10,526 nucleotides of DNA from an uncultured Acidobacteriota bacterium (GTDB lineage: Bacteria; Acidobacteriota; JAAYUB01): positions 1 through 10,526 of the forward strand of contig CALAMB010000165.1 of assembly GCA_937925645.1 (NCBI GenBank). Reading direction: 5' to 3'. Position 1 is the stretch's first letter; each line of letters starts with the position of its first letter. Below the pieces are notes generated by a model, which was not told the origin of the DNA, did no database searches, and saw nothing but the letters and a program-made list of their open reading frames with translations. The position numbers and the translations under genes were made by a program. Below are positions 1 through 7,097 of the stretch, one piece after another.

Positions 1-49
1 AGTGGAAATTCACAATCGCCATCGTTTGGTTCCGGCTCCGCCGGGTTGG

Positions 50-92
50 GATTACGATCACGATTACGATTACGAATTACGATTACGAGCAC
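50..92. repeat. GATTAC-type hexamer array
   Basis: Exact GATTAC units lie at 50-55, 62-67, 68-73 and 81-86. Degenerate units fill the gaps: GATCAC at 56-61, a one-base-longer GAATTAC at 74-80 and GAGCAC at 87-92. The array runs directly into the heptamer array at 94. The stretch is AT-richer than its surroundings and lies downstream of the dehydrogenase stop codon. A plus-strand reading frame does run through it, but that frame continues antisense into the dehydrogenase and looks like a shadow. No function is assigned; this is probably an intergenic simple repeat. Confidence 0.8.
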
Positions 93-93
93 G

Positions 94-128
94 AACCCTC
101 GACCCTCAACCCTCAACCCTCAACTCTC
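94..128 (-). repeat. Heptamer array (A/G)ACCCTC x5; G-quadruplex motif on minus strand
   Basis: Five consecutive 7-base units start at 94, 101, 108, 115 and 122: AACCCTC, GACCCTC, AACCCTC, AACCCTC and AACTCTC. Read on the minus strand, the first four give GGG tracts opposite 96-98, 103-105, 110-112 and 117-119. The loops are 4 bases each (TTGA, TTGA, TCGA), which fits the usual G3-N1-7 quadruplex pattern. The minus strand is the transcript strand of the dehydrogenase, whose stop codon is only about 15 bases upstream, so the motif would lie in its 3' untranslated RNA. The repeat is seen directly; folding is an inference. Confidence 0.85.
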
Positions 129-133
129 GTAAT

Positions 134-1570
134 TTACCCCCGCCCCTCGTCCCGGAGGACCAGCATCCGCTCCTCGGTCATCTCCAGGTACGCCCACGCC
201 GGGCCCTCGCGGCCGAGGCCGGAATCCTTGATGCCGCCGTACGGCATGGGATCGGAGCGCCAGGTGGGCATGTCGCCCTGGATCACCGCGCCCACTTCGA
301 GCGCGTCCCACGCGCGGCGGATCCGGGCGAGGTCCCGGGTGAAGATGCCCGCCTGCAGGCCGTAGCGCGAGGCGTTCACCGCCGCCAGCGCCTCCTCGAA
401 ATCGTCGTATGGCCAGAGCGCCGCCACGGGTCCGAACACCTCGTCGGCCGCCAGGGGTTCTGAAGGCGGGACGTTCTCGAGGAGCGTCGGCGCGATCACC
501 GCGCCCTGCCGGGTGCCGCCGCAGAGCAGCCGGGCGCCGACAGCGCGTGCCGAGGCGATCCAGGCCATGATCCGGTCGGCGTTGGCGGCGTCGATCACGG
601 GCCCGCAGACGGTGGTGACGTCGGCGGGATCTCCCGCCGGCAAGGCCCGGGCCACCTCGATTAAAAGCCGCTTGAACTGCGGGTAGATCCGGGCCTGGAC
701 GAAGACGCGCTGGACGCTGATGCACGACTGGCCGGCGAAGGCGAACGCGCCCGCAGCCAGTCGCGCGGCCACGGCCGCCAGGTCCCCGGCGTCGGGCTCA
801 ACCACCGCGGCAGCATTCCCGCCCAGCTCCAGCGCCACACGCCGCGCCGCCGCGCGGCGCTTCATCGCCCACCCCACCGCCGCCGAGCCGGTGAAGGTGA
901 GGAGGGCGAAGCGCGGGTCCTCCACCAGCGGGTCCATGTCGGCCGCGGCGGCGGGCAGCACGGAGAGAGCGCCCGGCGGCAACCCCGCCGCCAGCAGCGC
1001 CGCACCGGCCAGCAGTGCCGGAGTAGGCGTCTGGCTGGCCGGTTTCAGCACCACGGGGCAACCGGCCGCGACCGCCGGCGCCAGCTTGTGCGCCACCAGG
1101 TTCAGCGGGAAGTTGAACGGGGTGACGGCCAGCACGGGGCCGGCCGGCACGCGCCGGATCAGGGCCAGCCGGCCGGCGCCGCTGGCGAAGCCGCCGAGGT
1201 CGCGGGCGGCCGTCTCGGGATGGCGGGCCACCTGGGCGGCGGCCAGGAAGGTGTCGCCGGCCCGGTCCACTTCGGCGCGGGCCAGCGCCAGCGGCTTGCC
1301 CGCCTGGGCCACCAGCGCCCGGGCCGCCGGCTCGCGGTGCGCGCGCAGCCACTCGCGGGCGCCCTCCAGGATGGCGGCGCGGCGCTCCGGCGTCAGGGCG
1401 TCCATCTCCGACGCGGCCGCCGCCGCCGCGTCGGCCGCCCGGCGGAGCTGGGCGGCGCCGGCGCGGGCCACCCGCGCCACCAGGCGGCCGTCGAAGGGCG
1501 AACGCACGGCGAGCGTCCCGGCGTCGCCGTCCGCCCACTGTCCGGCCAGCAGCAGCTTGTCCCGTCGCAT
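134..1570 (-). CDS. NAD(P)+-dependent aldehyde dehydrogenase (y4uC/GapN-like)
   Basis: This 478-residue protein has the usual length for an ALDH-superfamily subunit. It should oxidise an aldehyde to the acid in the cytoplasm through a cysteine thiohemiacetal. The coenzyme-binding region carries PFNFPLN (oxyanion Asn153), LKPAS (Lys176) and FTGSAAVG (residues 226-233). The general base is Glu248 in LELGG, the nucleophile is Cys283 in GQSCISVQ, and Glu377 in DEVFGP contacts the nicotinamide ribose. The C-terminal MPYGGIKDSGLGREGP segment resembles the y4uC/GapN-like ALDH branch; the substrate cannot be read from sequence. The ATG at 1570 is supported by GGAGG (opposite 1577-1581) 6 bases upstream. 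The protein is unusually Ala/Arg/Gly-rich, as expected from the GC content. It is divergent from sppA and no pathway partner is adjacent. Confidence 0.93.
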   Translation of the reverse strand: MRRDKLLLAGQWADGDAGTLAVRSPFDGRLVARVARAGAAQLRRAADAAAAAASEMDALTPERRAAILEGAREWLRAHREPAARALVAQAGKPLALARAEVDRAGDTFLAAAQVARHPETAARDLGGFASGAGRLALIRRVPAGPVLAVTPFNFPLNLVAHKLAPAVAAGCPVVLKPASQTPTPALLAGAALLAAGLPPGALSVLPAAAADMDPLVEDPRFALLTFTGSAAVGWAMKRRAAARRVALELGGNAAAVVEPDAGDLAAVAARLAAGAFAFAGQSCISVQRVFVQARIYPQFKRLLIEVARALPAGDPADVTTVCGPVIDAANADRIMAWIASARAVGARLLCGGTRQGAVIAPTLLENVPPSEPLAADEVFGPVAALWPYDDFEEALAAVNASRYGLQAGIFTRDLARIRRAWDALEVGAVIQGDMPTWRSDPMPYGGIKDSGLGREGPAWAYLEMTEERMLVLRDEGRG

Positions 1571-1582
1571 GCGCCACCTCCC
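1571..1582 (-). promoter_or_regulatory. Ribosome binding site of the aldehyde dehydrogenase
   Basis: The minus strand reads GGGAGGTGG opposite 1574-1582. Its GGAGG core ends 6 bases before the ATG at 1570. This is a strong Shine-Dalgarno match and fixes the dehydrogenase start. Confidence 0.75.
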
Positions 1583-1603
1583 GTTTCGGCATCATTCTCC
1601 GGC

Positions 1604-1632
1604 ATTGTACGGGATGGAACGGACGGATGCAA
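1604..1632 (-). promoter_or_regulatory. Sigma70-type promoter of the aldehyde dehydrogenase
   Basis: On the minus strand, TTGCAT (opposite 1627-1632) is separated by exactly 17 bases from TACAAT (opposite 1604-1609). Each hexamer is one or two bases from consensus. Transcription would start near 1598, giving a leader of about 28 bases that contains the ribosome binding site. This is a pattern match only. Confidence 0.55.
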
Positions 1633-1700
1633 CGCGGCCGCGAGCCGGCGGATGGAACAATACGACCGGATCCTGCGTACCGGGAAGAGATACCTCTGCC

Positions 1701-1729
1701 TTGCGCGACGACATGCGGCGGAGTATAGT
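1701..1729 (+). promoter_or_regulatory. Sigma70-type promoter of sppA
   Basis: TTGCGC at 1701-1706 and TATAGT at 1724-1729 are separated by 17 bases. The predicted start is near 1736, leaving an untranslated leader of about 64 bases before the sppA ATG. It points away from the dehydrogenase promoter at 1604-1632; the two do not overlap. Confidence 0.5.
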
Positions 1730-1785
1730 GCCCTAAATTCCAATCAACACGACCCGGCGTTCCCAGCGGGCGGCGGGTGATGTGC

Positions 1786-1791
1786 AGGAGG
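1786..1791 (+). promoter_or_regulatory. sppA ribosome binding site (decides the start)
   Basis: AGGAGG is a full Shine-Dalgarno core, 8 bases before the ATG at 1800. An in-frame GTG at 1782 would add six residues, but it lies just upstream of this site and has no comparable site of its own, so 1800 is the better start. Confidence 0.8.
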
Positions 1792-1799
1792 TTCTCAAC

Positions 1800-3716
1800 A
1801 TGTCTGACGCGTACACCCCCTTGAACGAAGCGCCCGCGCCCGAGCCGCGACGCGAACCGGCGGCCCCCCGGCGCCGCCGGCTGGCCTGGCTGGGTTCCCT
1901 CGGCCGCGGCATCGATCGGCTGCGGCGATTCGTCGTGAACGCGCTGTTCGTCGTCATTGTCATCGCCCTGATCGTCATCCTGCTCCAGGGCCTCGGCTCG
2001 AAGGTGCCCGACAAGGCGGCTCTGGTGGTCAATCCCCAGGGCGCCGTGGTGGAGCAGCTCAACGGCGATCCGCTGAGCCAGATCAGGGACCAGCTCATGG
2101 GGCAGGGCGGGCCGGAGACGCTGCTCCAGGACCTGCTCGACGCCATCCGGGCCGCCAAGGATGACGACCGGATCCAGGTGCTGTTGCTCGACCTCGACGG
2201 GCTCGGCAGCGTGGGCATGAGCAAGCTGCTGGACCTGAAGGCCGCCATCGTCGACTTCAAGAAATCGGGCAAGAAGGTCATCGCCGCCGGTGACGCCTAC
2301 GAGCAGAACGGCTACTTCCTGGCGGCCCAGGCCGATGAGGTGCTGATGCATCCCCAGGGCGGGATCATCCTGGAGGGCTTCGGCCGCTTCATCACCTTCT
2401 TCAAGGACGGCCTCGACAAGCTGGAGGTCGACGTGCACGTCTTCCGGGTGGGCGAGTACAAGTCAGCGGTGGAACCGTACCTGCGCAACGACATGTCCGC
2501 CGAGTCGAAGGAGGCCAACCTGGCGTACCTGAACGACCTGTGGGCCACCTATCTGCGCGAGGCCGCCGCCGGCCGCAAGCTCCAGGTCGCCGACCTGCAG
2601 GCGTACATCGATAACTTCAAGGCCAACTTGGCGGCCCATCACGGCCAGTTGGGCGAACTGGCCCTCAAGGCCAAGCTGGTGGACAAGCTGGCCAATCCGG
2701 ACGAAGTGCGGGCCCGGCTGATCCAGCTGGTGGGCGAGGACGAGGAGTCGCACTCCTTCAAGCAGATCGCCTACGCCGAGTACCTCGCGGCGCGCGACGA
2801 GGACCGGCGCGGCGCCAGGGCTTCCGGCGACCTGGTGGGCGTGGTCGTGGCCAAGGGCGAGATCCTGGACGGCACCCAGCCCACGGGGCTGGTCGGCGGC
2901 GATTCCACCGCGGCCCTGATCCGCCAGGCCCGGCAGAACAAGGACGTGAAAGCCATCGTGCTGCGGGTGGACTCTCCCGGCGGCAGCGCCTTCGCCTCCG
3001 AGATCATCCGGCGCGAGTGCGAGCTGGCCCGGAAGGCGGGCAAGCCGGTGGTCGTGTCCATGGGCAGCGTGGCCGCCTCCGGCGGGTACTGGATCGCGAC
3101 GGCCTCGGACGAGATCTGGGCCAGCCCCGCCACCATCACCGGCTCCATCGGCATCTTCGGCATGTTCCCCACCTATGACAAGCCGCTGGCCAAGTTTCTC
3201 GGCGTGCACGTGGACGGAGTGGGCACCACCCCGCTCGCCGGCGCCCTGCGGGCCGACCGGCCCTTCAATCCCGAAGTGGGGGAAGTGATCCAGCTGATCA
3301 TCAACAAGGGCTACGACGACTTCCTCACCCGCGTGGCCGAAGCGCGCAAGATGAGCAAGGAAGCGGTGGACAAGATCGCCCGCGGCCGGGTCTGGAGCGG
3401 CGAGGACGCCCTGCAGATCGGCCTGGTGGACAAGCTGGGCGGGCTGCCCCAGGCCATCGAGTCCGCGGCGGCGCGGGCCAAGCTGGGCAAGGACTACAAG
3501 ATCCGCTACATCGAGAAGGAGCAGGACTGGAAGCAGCGGCTCGTCACCGACATGATGGCCGGCGCCGCCGTTCACCTCGGCCAGCCGGCTGATGCCGGCG
3601 CGCGCGCCGTGCCGTTCCTGCGCGAGACCCGGGCGCTGGCCCGCCAGGCCATGCTTTACGCCCGCTTCAACGATCCCCAAGGCATGTACGCGTACTGCCC
3701 GTACGCGGTGGAATAG
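1800..3716 (+). CDS. sppA: Signal peptide peptidase SppA, 67-kDa (long) type
   Basis: This 638-residue inner-membrane serine protease of the SppA/protease IV family (S49) degrades cleaved signal peptides in the membrane. A basic cytoplasmic N-terminus with an RRRR cluster precedes one membrane anchor at about residues 44-62. Two tandem S49-type domains follow, as in the E. coli long form (about 618 residues). The catalytic Lys is Lys221 in GEYKSAVEP in the N-terminal domain. The Ser nucleophile is Ser427 in SVAASGGYW in the C-terminal domain (codon 3078-3080). The spacing of 206 residues matches the E. coli K209/S409 pair (200). The sequence after the Ser, ASPATITGSIGIFG, is also typical. The N-terminal cytoplasmic extension is Pro/Arg-rich and somewhat long. 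The gene is monocistronic, with its own promoter upstream and an intrinsic terminator 47 bases past the stop. Confidence 0.95.
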   Translation: MSDAYTPLNEAPAPEPRREPAAPRRRRLAWLGSLGRGIDRLRRFVVNALFVVIVIALIVILLQGLGSKVPDKAALVVNPQGAVVEQLNGDPLSQIRDQLMGQGGPETLLQDLLDAIRAAKDDDRIQVLLLDLDGLGSVGMSKLLDLKAAIVDFKKSGKKVIAAGDAYEQNGYFLAAQADEVLMHPQGGIILEGFGRFITFFKDGLDKLEVDVHVFRVGEYKSAVEPYLRNDMSAESKEANLAYLNDLWATYLREAAAGRKLQVADLQAYIDNFKANLAAHHGQLGELALKAKLVDKLANPDEVRARLIQLVGEDEESHSFKQIAYAEYLAARDEDRRGARASGDLVGVVVAKGEILDGTQPTGLVGGDSTAALIRQARQNKDVKAIVLRVDSPGGSAFASEIIRRECELARKAGKPVVVSMGSVAASGGYWIATASDEIWASPATITGSIGIFGMFPTYDKPLAKFLGVHVDGVGTTPLAGALRADRPFNPEVGEVIQLIINKGYDDFLTRVAEARKMSKEAVDKIARGRVWSGEDALQIGLVDKLGGLPQAIESAAARAKLGKDYKIRYIEKEQDWKQRLVTDMMAGAAVHLGQPADAGARAVPFLRETRALARQAMLYARFNDPQGMYAYCPYAVE

Positions 3717-3762
3717 CGGAACGCGTCACCCGGCCGGCGACCCGGCCGGCCGGACGATATCG

Positions 3763-3796
3763 GGCCATGGCGCCGGCTCCGGCGCCATGGCCTTTT
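3763..3796 (+). terminator. Rho-independent terminator of sppA
   Basis: A perfect 14-bp inverted repeat pairs 3763-3776 with 3779-3792. Allowing a 4-base loop leaves 13 GC-rich pairs. TTTT follows at 3793-3796. The T-run is on the sppA side only, so it is built to stop plus-strand transcription. It lies just past the convergent kinase gene (stop at 3810) and could also help end that transcript, although the minus-strand flank has no U-tract. Confidence 0.85.
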
Positions 3797-3809
3797 CGTT
3801 GGCGGGGCA

Positions 3810-6800
3810 TCACGCCTCGGACGTTTCGTCGGTGGCGGGAAAATCCACGATGAAGACGCTGCCGGCGCCGGGGGCGCTCTCCACGCGAATGGTGCCGTGA
3901 TGCATCTCCACCAGTCGCTTGGTGATGTACAGACCCAGCCCGGTGGAGGACTCGCCGCCGGTGGGCTGGGTGCTGAGGCGCTGGAAGCGTCCGAAAATCC
4001 GGAACAGGTCATCGGGCGTGAGCCCCGATCCGTTGTCCCGGATCTCAAAGCGGGCCCGGTTCTCCGCGGACGCGACGCGGACGTCGATCACCCCGTCGCG
4101 GGGCGAAAATTTGACGGCGTTGCTGACCAGGTTGTCGAGAATTTCCTTCAGGCGGAGCGTGTCGCCCAGCACGAAGCAATCCGCCTCGATCGCCTCGGTG
4201 AACGACTGCCCCTTCTTCCGCGCCCAGTCGCGGTAGCCGTCCACCACCAGGTGCGCCAGCAGGCTCAGGTTGACCGGCTTGCGGTCGAGCTCCATCTCGC
4301 CGCTCTCGATCTGCGACGACTGCAGCAGCTCGTTGATCATGGACAGCATTTCCTGCGACGCCTGGAAGATCTTGTTCACCCGGCGCTCCAGCTCCTCCCG
4401 CTGGGGATGCTGTTGCAGGATCATCTCCGCGTAGCCGAGCACGGCCTGGAGGGGATTCTTCAAGTCGTGGGCGGCGATGCTCAGCAGCTCGCTCTTGAGC
4501 TCGTTGGCGCGGATGAGCTGGTTGTTGACCAGGCGCAGGTCGCGGACGCGCTCGCCCACCAGCCGCTCCAACTCCTGCTGGCGGGCGCGCAACCGCCGGA
4601 GCCGGTAGACGTGCGCCCCCAGAGCCGCGCCGATGATCGCCAGCGCCACCAGGATGCGGAACCAGGCGGTCTGGTAAAAATAGGGATGCAGGGTCAGCAC
4701 GATGCGCGCCCCGGTGCGGTTCCAGATGCCGTCGTTGTTGCAGGCGGTCACCCGGAAGGTATAGTCGCCCGGCGACAGGTTGGTGTAGCTGACGGTGCGT
4801 TGGCGCGTGAGCGGGCTCCAGTCGCGCTCGAAGCCCTCCAGTTGATACCGGAAGCGCACTTTTTGCGGCGCGAGCAGGCTCAGCGCGGTGTAGCCGATGG
4901 CGATCCGCTCGGTGCCCGGAGCCATTTGAATGACCGGGGCGGCCTTGAGGTATCGCCCGTCGACGACGACCCGCTCGATGACCACGTTCGGGACAACCGT
5001 GTTCACGCGGTTGTAGGCCGGATCAATCATGATCGCGCCCCGGGTCGTGGCGAACCACAATTTGCCGTCGCGGGTGCAGATGCCGGCCGGCTGGGCCGGT
5101 CCGTCGCACTCCAGCCGGCTGACGCCTTCCACGCCTTCGAACGAGGTCACCGCGATCCGGGTGGTTTCGCCGTCGGCGAGCTGGTTGAAGGCCTGCTTGG
5201 CGCCCTTGAAGATCCCCCGGTTTGACAACACCCACAGGTCGCCCTGTTCGTCCTCGACGATCTGGAACGCCAGGTCGCTGAGCAGACCGTTCGCGGCGGT
5301 CAGCCGCGTGAAGCGGCCGTCGCGGTACCGGTAGATGCCGCTGCCGTTGGTGCCGATCCACAGCGTCCCCGGGGCGTCCCCGTGCCTATCCTCGTGCATG
5401 CACCAGACCGCCGCGTCGGTGAATCCGTCGGCGGTGCCGAAAGCGGTCCACCGACCGTCGTCAAAACAGAGCAGCCCGCCGTTGTACGTGCCCACCCACA
5501 TGCGTCCTTGGCGGTCCTGGTGCAGCATGTAGATGAAGTTGTCGGTGAGCCCGTTGCGGGTGCTGTGGTTGCGGATCACCCGCCCGTCGCGGATGATGTC
5601 CACGCCGCCGCCGTTGGTGCCCACCCAGACGTCGCCGTTGCGGTCCACGCAGATCGCCCGCACGATATTGTTCGACAGCCCGTTCCGGGTGGACCACCCG
5701 CGCCGCACGCCGTCGCGGAACTGGAAGAGCCCGCCGCCATACGTGCCCACCCAGAGCGAACCGTCGCCCGCCTCGGCGAACGACCAGATCCGGTCATCGG
5801 GCAGGCCGTCCGCGCGGTCATAGACTTGGAACCGGCCGCCGCTGTAGCGGGCCATGCCGCCGCCCACGGTGCCGACCCAGATCCGCCCGGCGCGGTCCTC
5901 GAACAGCGCGCGAACCGAATCCACCGGCAGGCCGTTGCGCGAGTTGAAAATCAGGTAGTTGTTGTCCTTGAGGCGCATGAGTCCGCTGCGGTAGGTGCCG
6001 AGCCAGAGACTGCCCTCCTGATCCTCCCGGATGGCGTAGATGGAGTTGTTGGGAATGCCGCCGTGAATCGCCACGCGGTCGAGCTCGCCCTCGCGGTAAC
6101 GGTAGAGCATGCCGTCGCCGGAGCCGATCCAGACCGATCCCTGGTGGTCGACCTGGAGGGCGCGCACGTCGCCGGCCGCCAGCTCGGGCGGCAGCGGCGT
6201 GGCGGCCGGCTCGCCGTTGGCGAAGCGGGCCAGACCCCGGTTGGTGGCCGCCCAGACCTGGCCGGATGGATCGAGGCACAGGGCGCGGACCTGATTGCCG
6301 GGCAAACCGCTCCCCTCGTCGATGCGGGTCGTCCGGCCATTGTGCTGGACGAACAGGCCGTCGCCGTCGGTGCCCACCCAGAGCCGGCCGTCGCGGTCGC
6401 GGGTCATGGCGGACACGTACCGCCGGTCGTTCATGCCGGGCAGCGTTTCCGCGACGAACACGCCGTCGGCGAACCAGCAGAGGCCGTGGGTGGTGCCGAA
6501 CCAGAGCCGGCCTGTCAGATCCTCGTGGATGGTCAGGATAAAATTGCTGGCGAGCCCGTGGGTGCTGTCGTAATGGATCCAGCGGCCGTCGCGGCGGCAG
6601 GCGAGGCCGTCGGAGGTGGCGATCCAGAAGTTGCCGGCGCGGTCCTCGTGGGCGGCGAAGATGTTGTTGCCCCCCAGGGCGGGCAGGTTCCACTTGTCCA
6701 TCACGGTGAATGTGACGCCGTCAAACCGGGCGATTCCGTCAAAGGTGCCCACCCAGAGGTAGCCGTCCCGGGTTTGGGCGATCGCGGTGACCGCCTTCTG

Positions 6801-6962
6801 CGGCAAACCGTGGTCGGTGGTCCACTGGTCGATGACAAAATGGTTCAGCGGTCTGGACGGATCCAGGGCGCGCGGGGACGGGATGACGGCCAGACCCACC
6901 AAGGCCACCACCCAGCGGGCGACGAAACCCGGCCAGCGTTTGGCATGAGTTGGTGAAACCAT
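3810..6962 (-). CDS. Sensor histidine kinase with 14 Reg_prop blades and Y_Y_Y domain
   Basis: This 1050-residue transmembrane sensor kinase has an N-terminal signal/anchor (about 10-32). Its large extracytoplasmic region has fourteen propeller repeats whose LW(V/I)GT-like cores have Trp at 70, 113, 154, 195, 237, 278, 320, 362, 404, 446, 489, 535, 577 and 636. The spacing is 41-46 residues except for the last, 59. This suits two seven-bladed propellers. A Y_Y_Y domain (about 695-758), a membrane helix (about 766-787) and a coiled coil (about 787-825) follow. HisKA carries the phospho-acceptor His832 in AAHDLKNP. HATPase_c has the N box (Asn944, Asn948), G1 (DNGSG, 976-980) and G2 (GLGL, 1008-1011). 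The chain ends there, so the receiver and AraC-type DNA-binding domains of Bacteroidetes hybrid systems are absent and a separate response regulator is needed; none is in the window. The ligand is unknown; glycan fragments are known for some relatives. In-frame TGA immediately upstream fixes the ATG at 6962. Confidence 0.93.
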   Translation of the reverse strand: MVSPTHAKRWPGFVARWVVALVGLAVIPSPRALDPSRPLNHFVIDQWTTDHGLPQKAVTAIAQTRDGYLWVGTFDGIARFDGVTFTVMDKWNLPALGGNNIFAAHEDRAGNFWIATSDGLACRRDGRWIHYDSTHGLASNFILTIHEDLTGRLWFGTTHGLCWFADGVFVAETLPGMNDRRYVSAMTRDRDGRLWVGTDGDGLFVQHNGRTTRIDEGSGLPGNQVRALCLDPSGQVWAATNRGLARFANGEPAATPLPPELAAGDVRALQVDHQGSVWIGSGDGMLYRYREGELDRVAIHGGIPNNSIYAIREDQEGSLWLGTYRSGLMRLKDNNYLIFNSRNGLPVDSVRALFEDRAGRIWVGTVGGGMARYSGGRFQVYDRADGLPDDRIWSFAEAGDGSLWVGTYGGGLFQFRDGVRRGWSTRNGLSNNIVRAICVDRNGDVWVGTNGGGVDIIRDGRVIRNHSTRNGLTDNFIYMLHQDRQGRMWVGTYNGGLLCFDDGRWTAFGTADGFTDAAVWCMHEDRHGDAPGTLWIGTNGSGIYRYRDGRFTRLTAANGLLSDLAFQIVEDEQGDLWVLSNRGIFKGAKQAFNQLADGETTRIAVTSFEGVEGVSRLECDGPAQPAGICTRDGKLWFATTRGAIMIDPAYNRVNTVVPNVVIERVVVDGRYLKAAPVIQMAPGTERIAIGYTALSLLAPQKVRFRYQLEGFERDWSPLTRQRTVSYTNLSPGDYTFRVTACNNDGIWNRTGARIVLTLHPYFYQTAWFRILVALAIIGAALGAHVYRLRRLRARQQELERLVGERVRDLRLVNNQLIRANELKSELLSIAAHDLKNPLQAVLGYAEMILQQHPQREELERRVNKIFQASQEMLSMINELLQSSQIESGEMELDRKPVNLSLLAHLVVDGYRDWARKKGQSFTEAIEADCFVLGDTLRLKEILDNLVSNAVKFSPRDGVIDVRVASAENRARFEIRDNGSGLTPDDLFRIFGRFQRLSTQPTGGESSTGLGLYITKRLVEMHHGTIRVESAPGAGSVFIVDFPATDETSEA

Positions 6963-6971
6963 TCAATTATG

Positions 6972-7000
6972 ACTGTAACCGAAAACGGCCAGTTTGAAAA
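6972..7000 (-). promoter_or_regulatory. Candidate promoter of the histidine kinase
   Basis: The 40 bases upstream of the kinase are markedly AT-richer than their surroundings. A TTTTCA (opposite 6995-7000) and TACAGT (opposite 6972-6977) pair with a 17-base spacer would start transcription near 6965, only about 3 bases before the ATG. An alternative -10, CATAAT, lies opposite 6966-6971 without a good -35. Both predict a leaderless or almost leaderless message, which agrees with the absence of any Shine-Dalgarno sequence before 6962. Confidence 0.3.
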
Positions 7001-7097
7001 GCCGGAAGTGAACCGGTCGGCGCCGGGCGCCGGTTGCATCGCCCTGCCGGGGGCGTAATGGACGGCGGCGGCGGGATCGGGTGACGGCGGAGACGGC

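Noticed and set aside
2..463. A plus-strand frame from the left edge through the repeats.
   Set aside because: Most of it is antisense to the dehydrogenase C-terminus, and the remainder is translated simple repeat.
798..2438. A 546-codon minus-strand frame spanning parts of the dehydrogenase and sppA.
   Set aside because: It crosses two confidently identified genes and the promoter region between them, and its composition is low-complexity Gly/Arg/Pro.
3728..3752. A direct repeat of ACCCGGCCGGC after sppA as an attachment site or operator.
   Set aside because: The copies are short, low-complexity CCGG-rich sequence beside a terminator, with no integrase or mobile gene nearby.
5382..6956. 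Long plus-strand frames opposite the histidine kinase, with regular Val/Ala/His-rich repeats.
   Set aside because: The periodicity is the mirror of the propeller repeats on the real strand. No start signal or family is recognisable.
7011..7035. An AACCGG/CCGGTT inverted repeat between the TPR gene and the kinase as a terminator.
   Set aside because: The stem is short and imperfect inside and no U-tract follows it on the minus strand. It may be only GC-rich self-complementarity.
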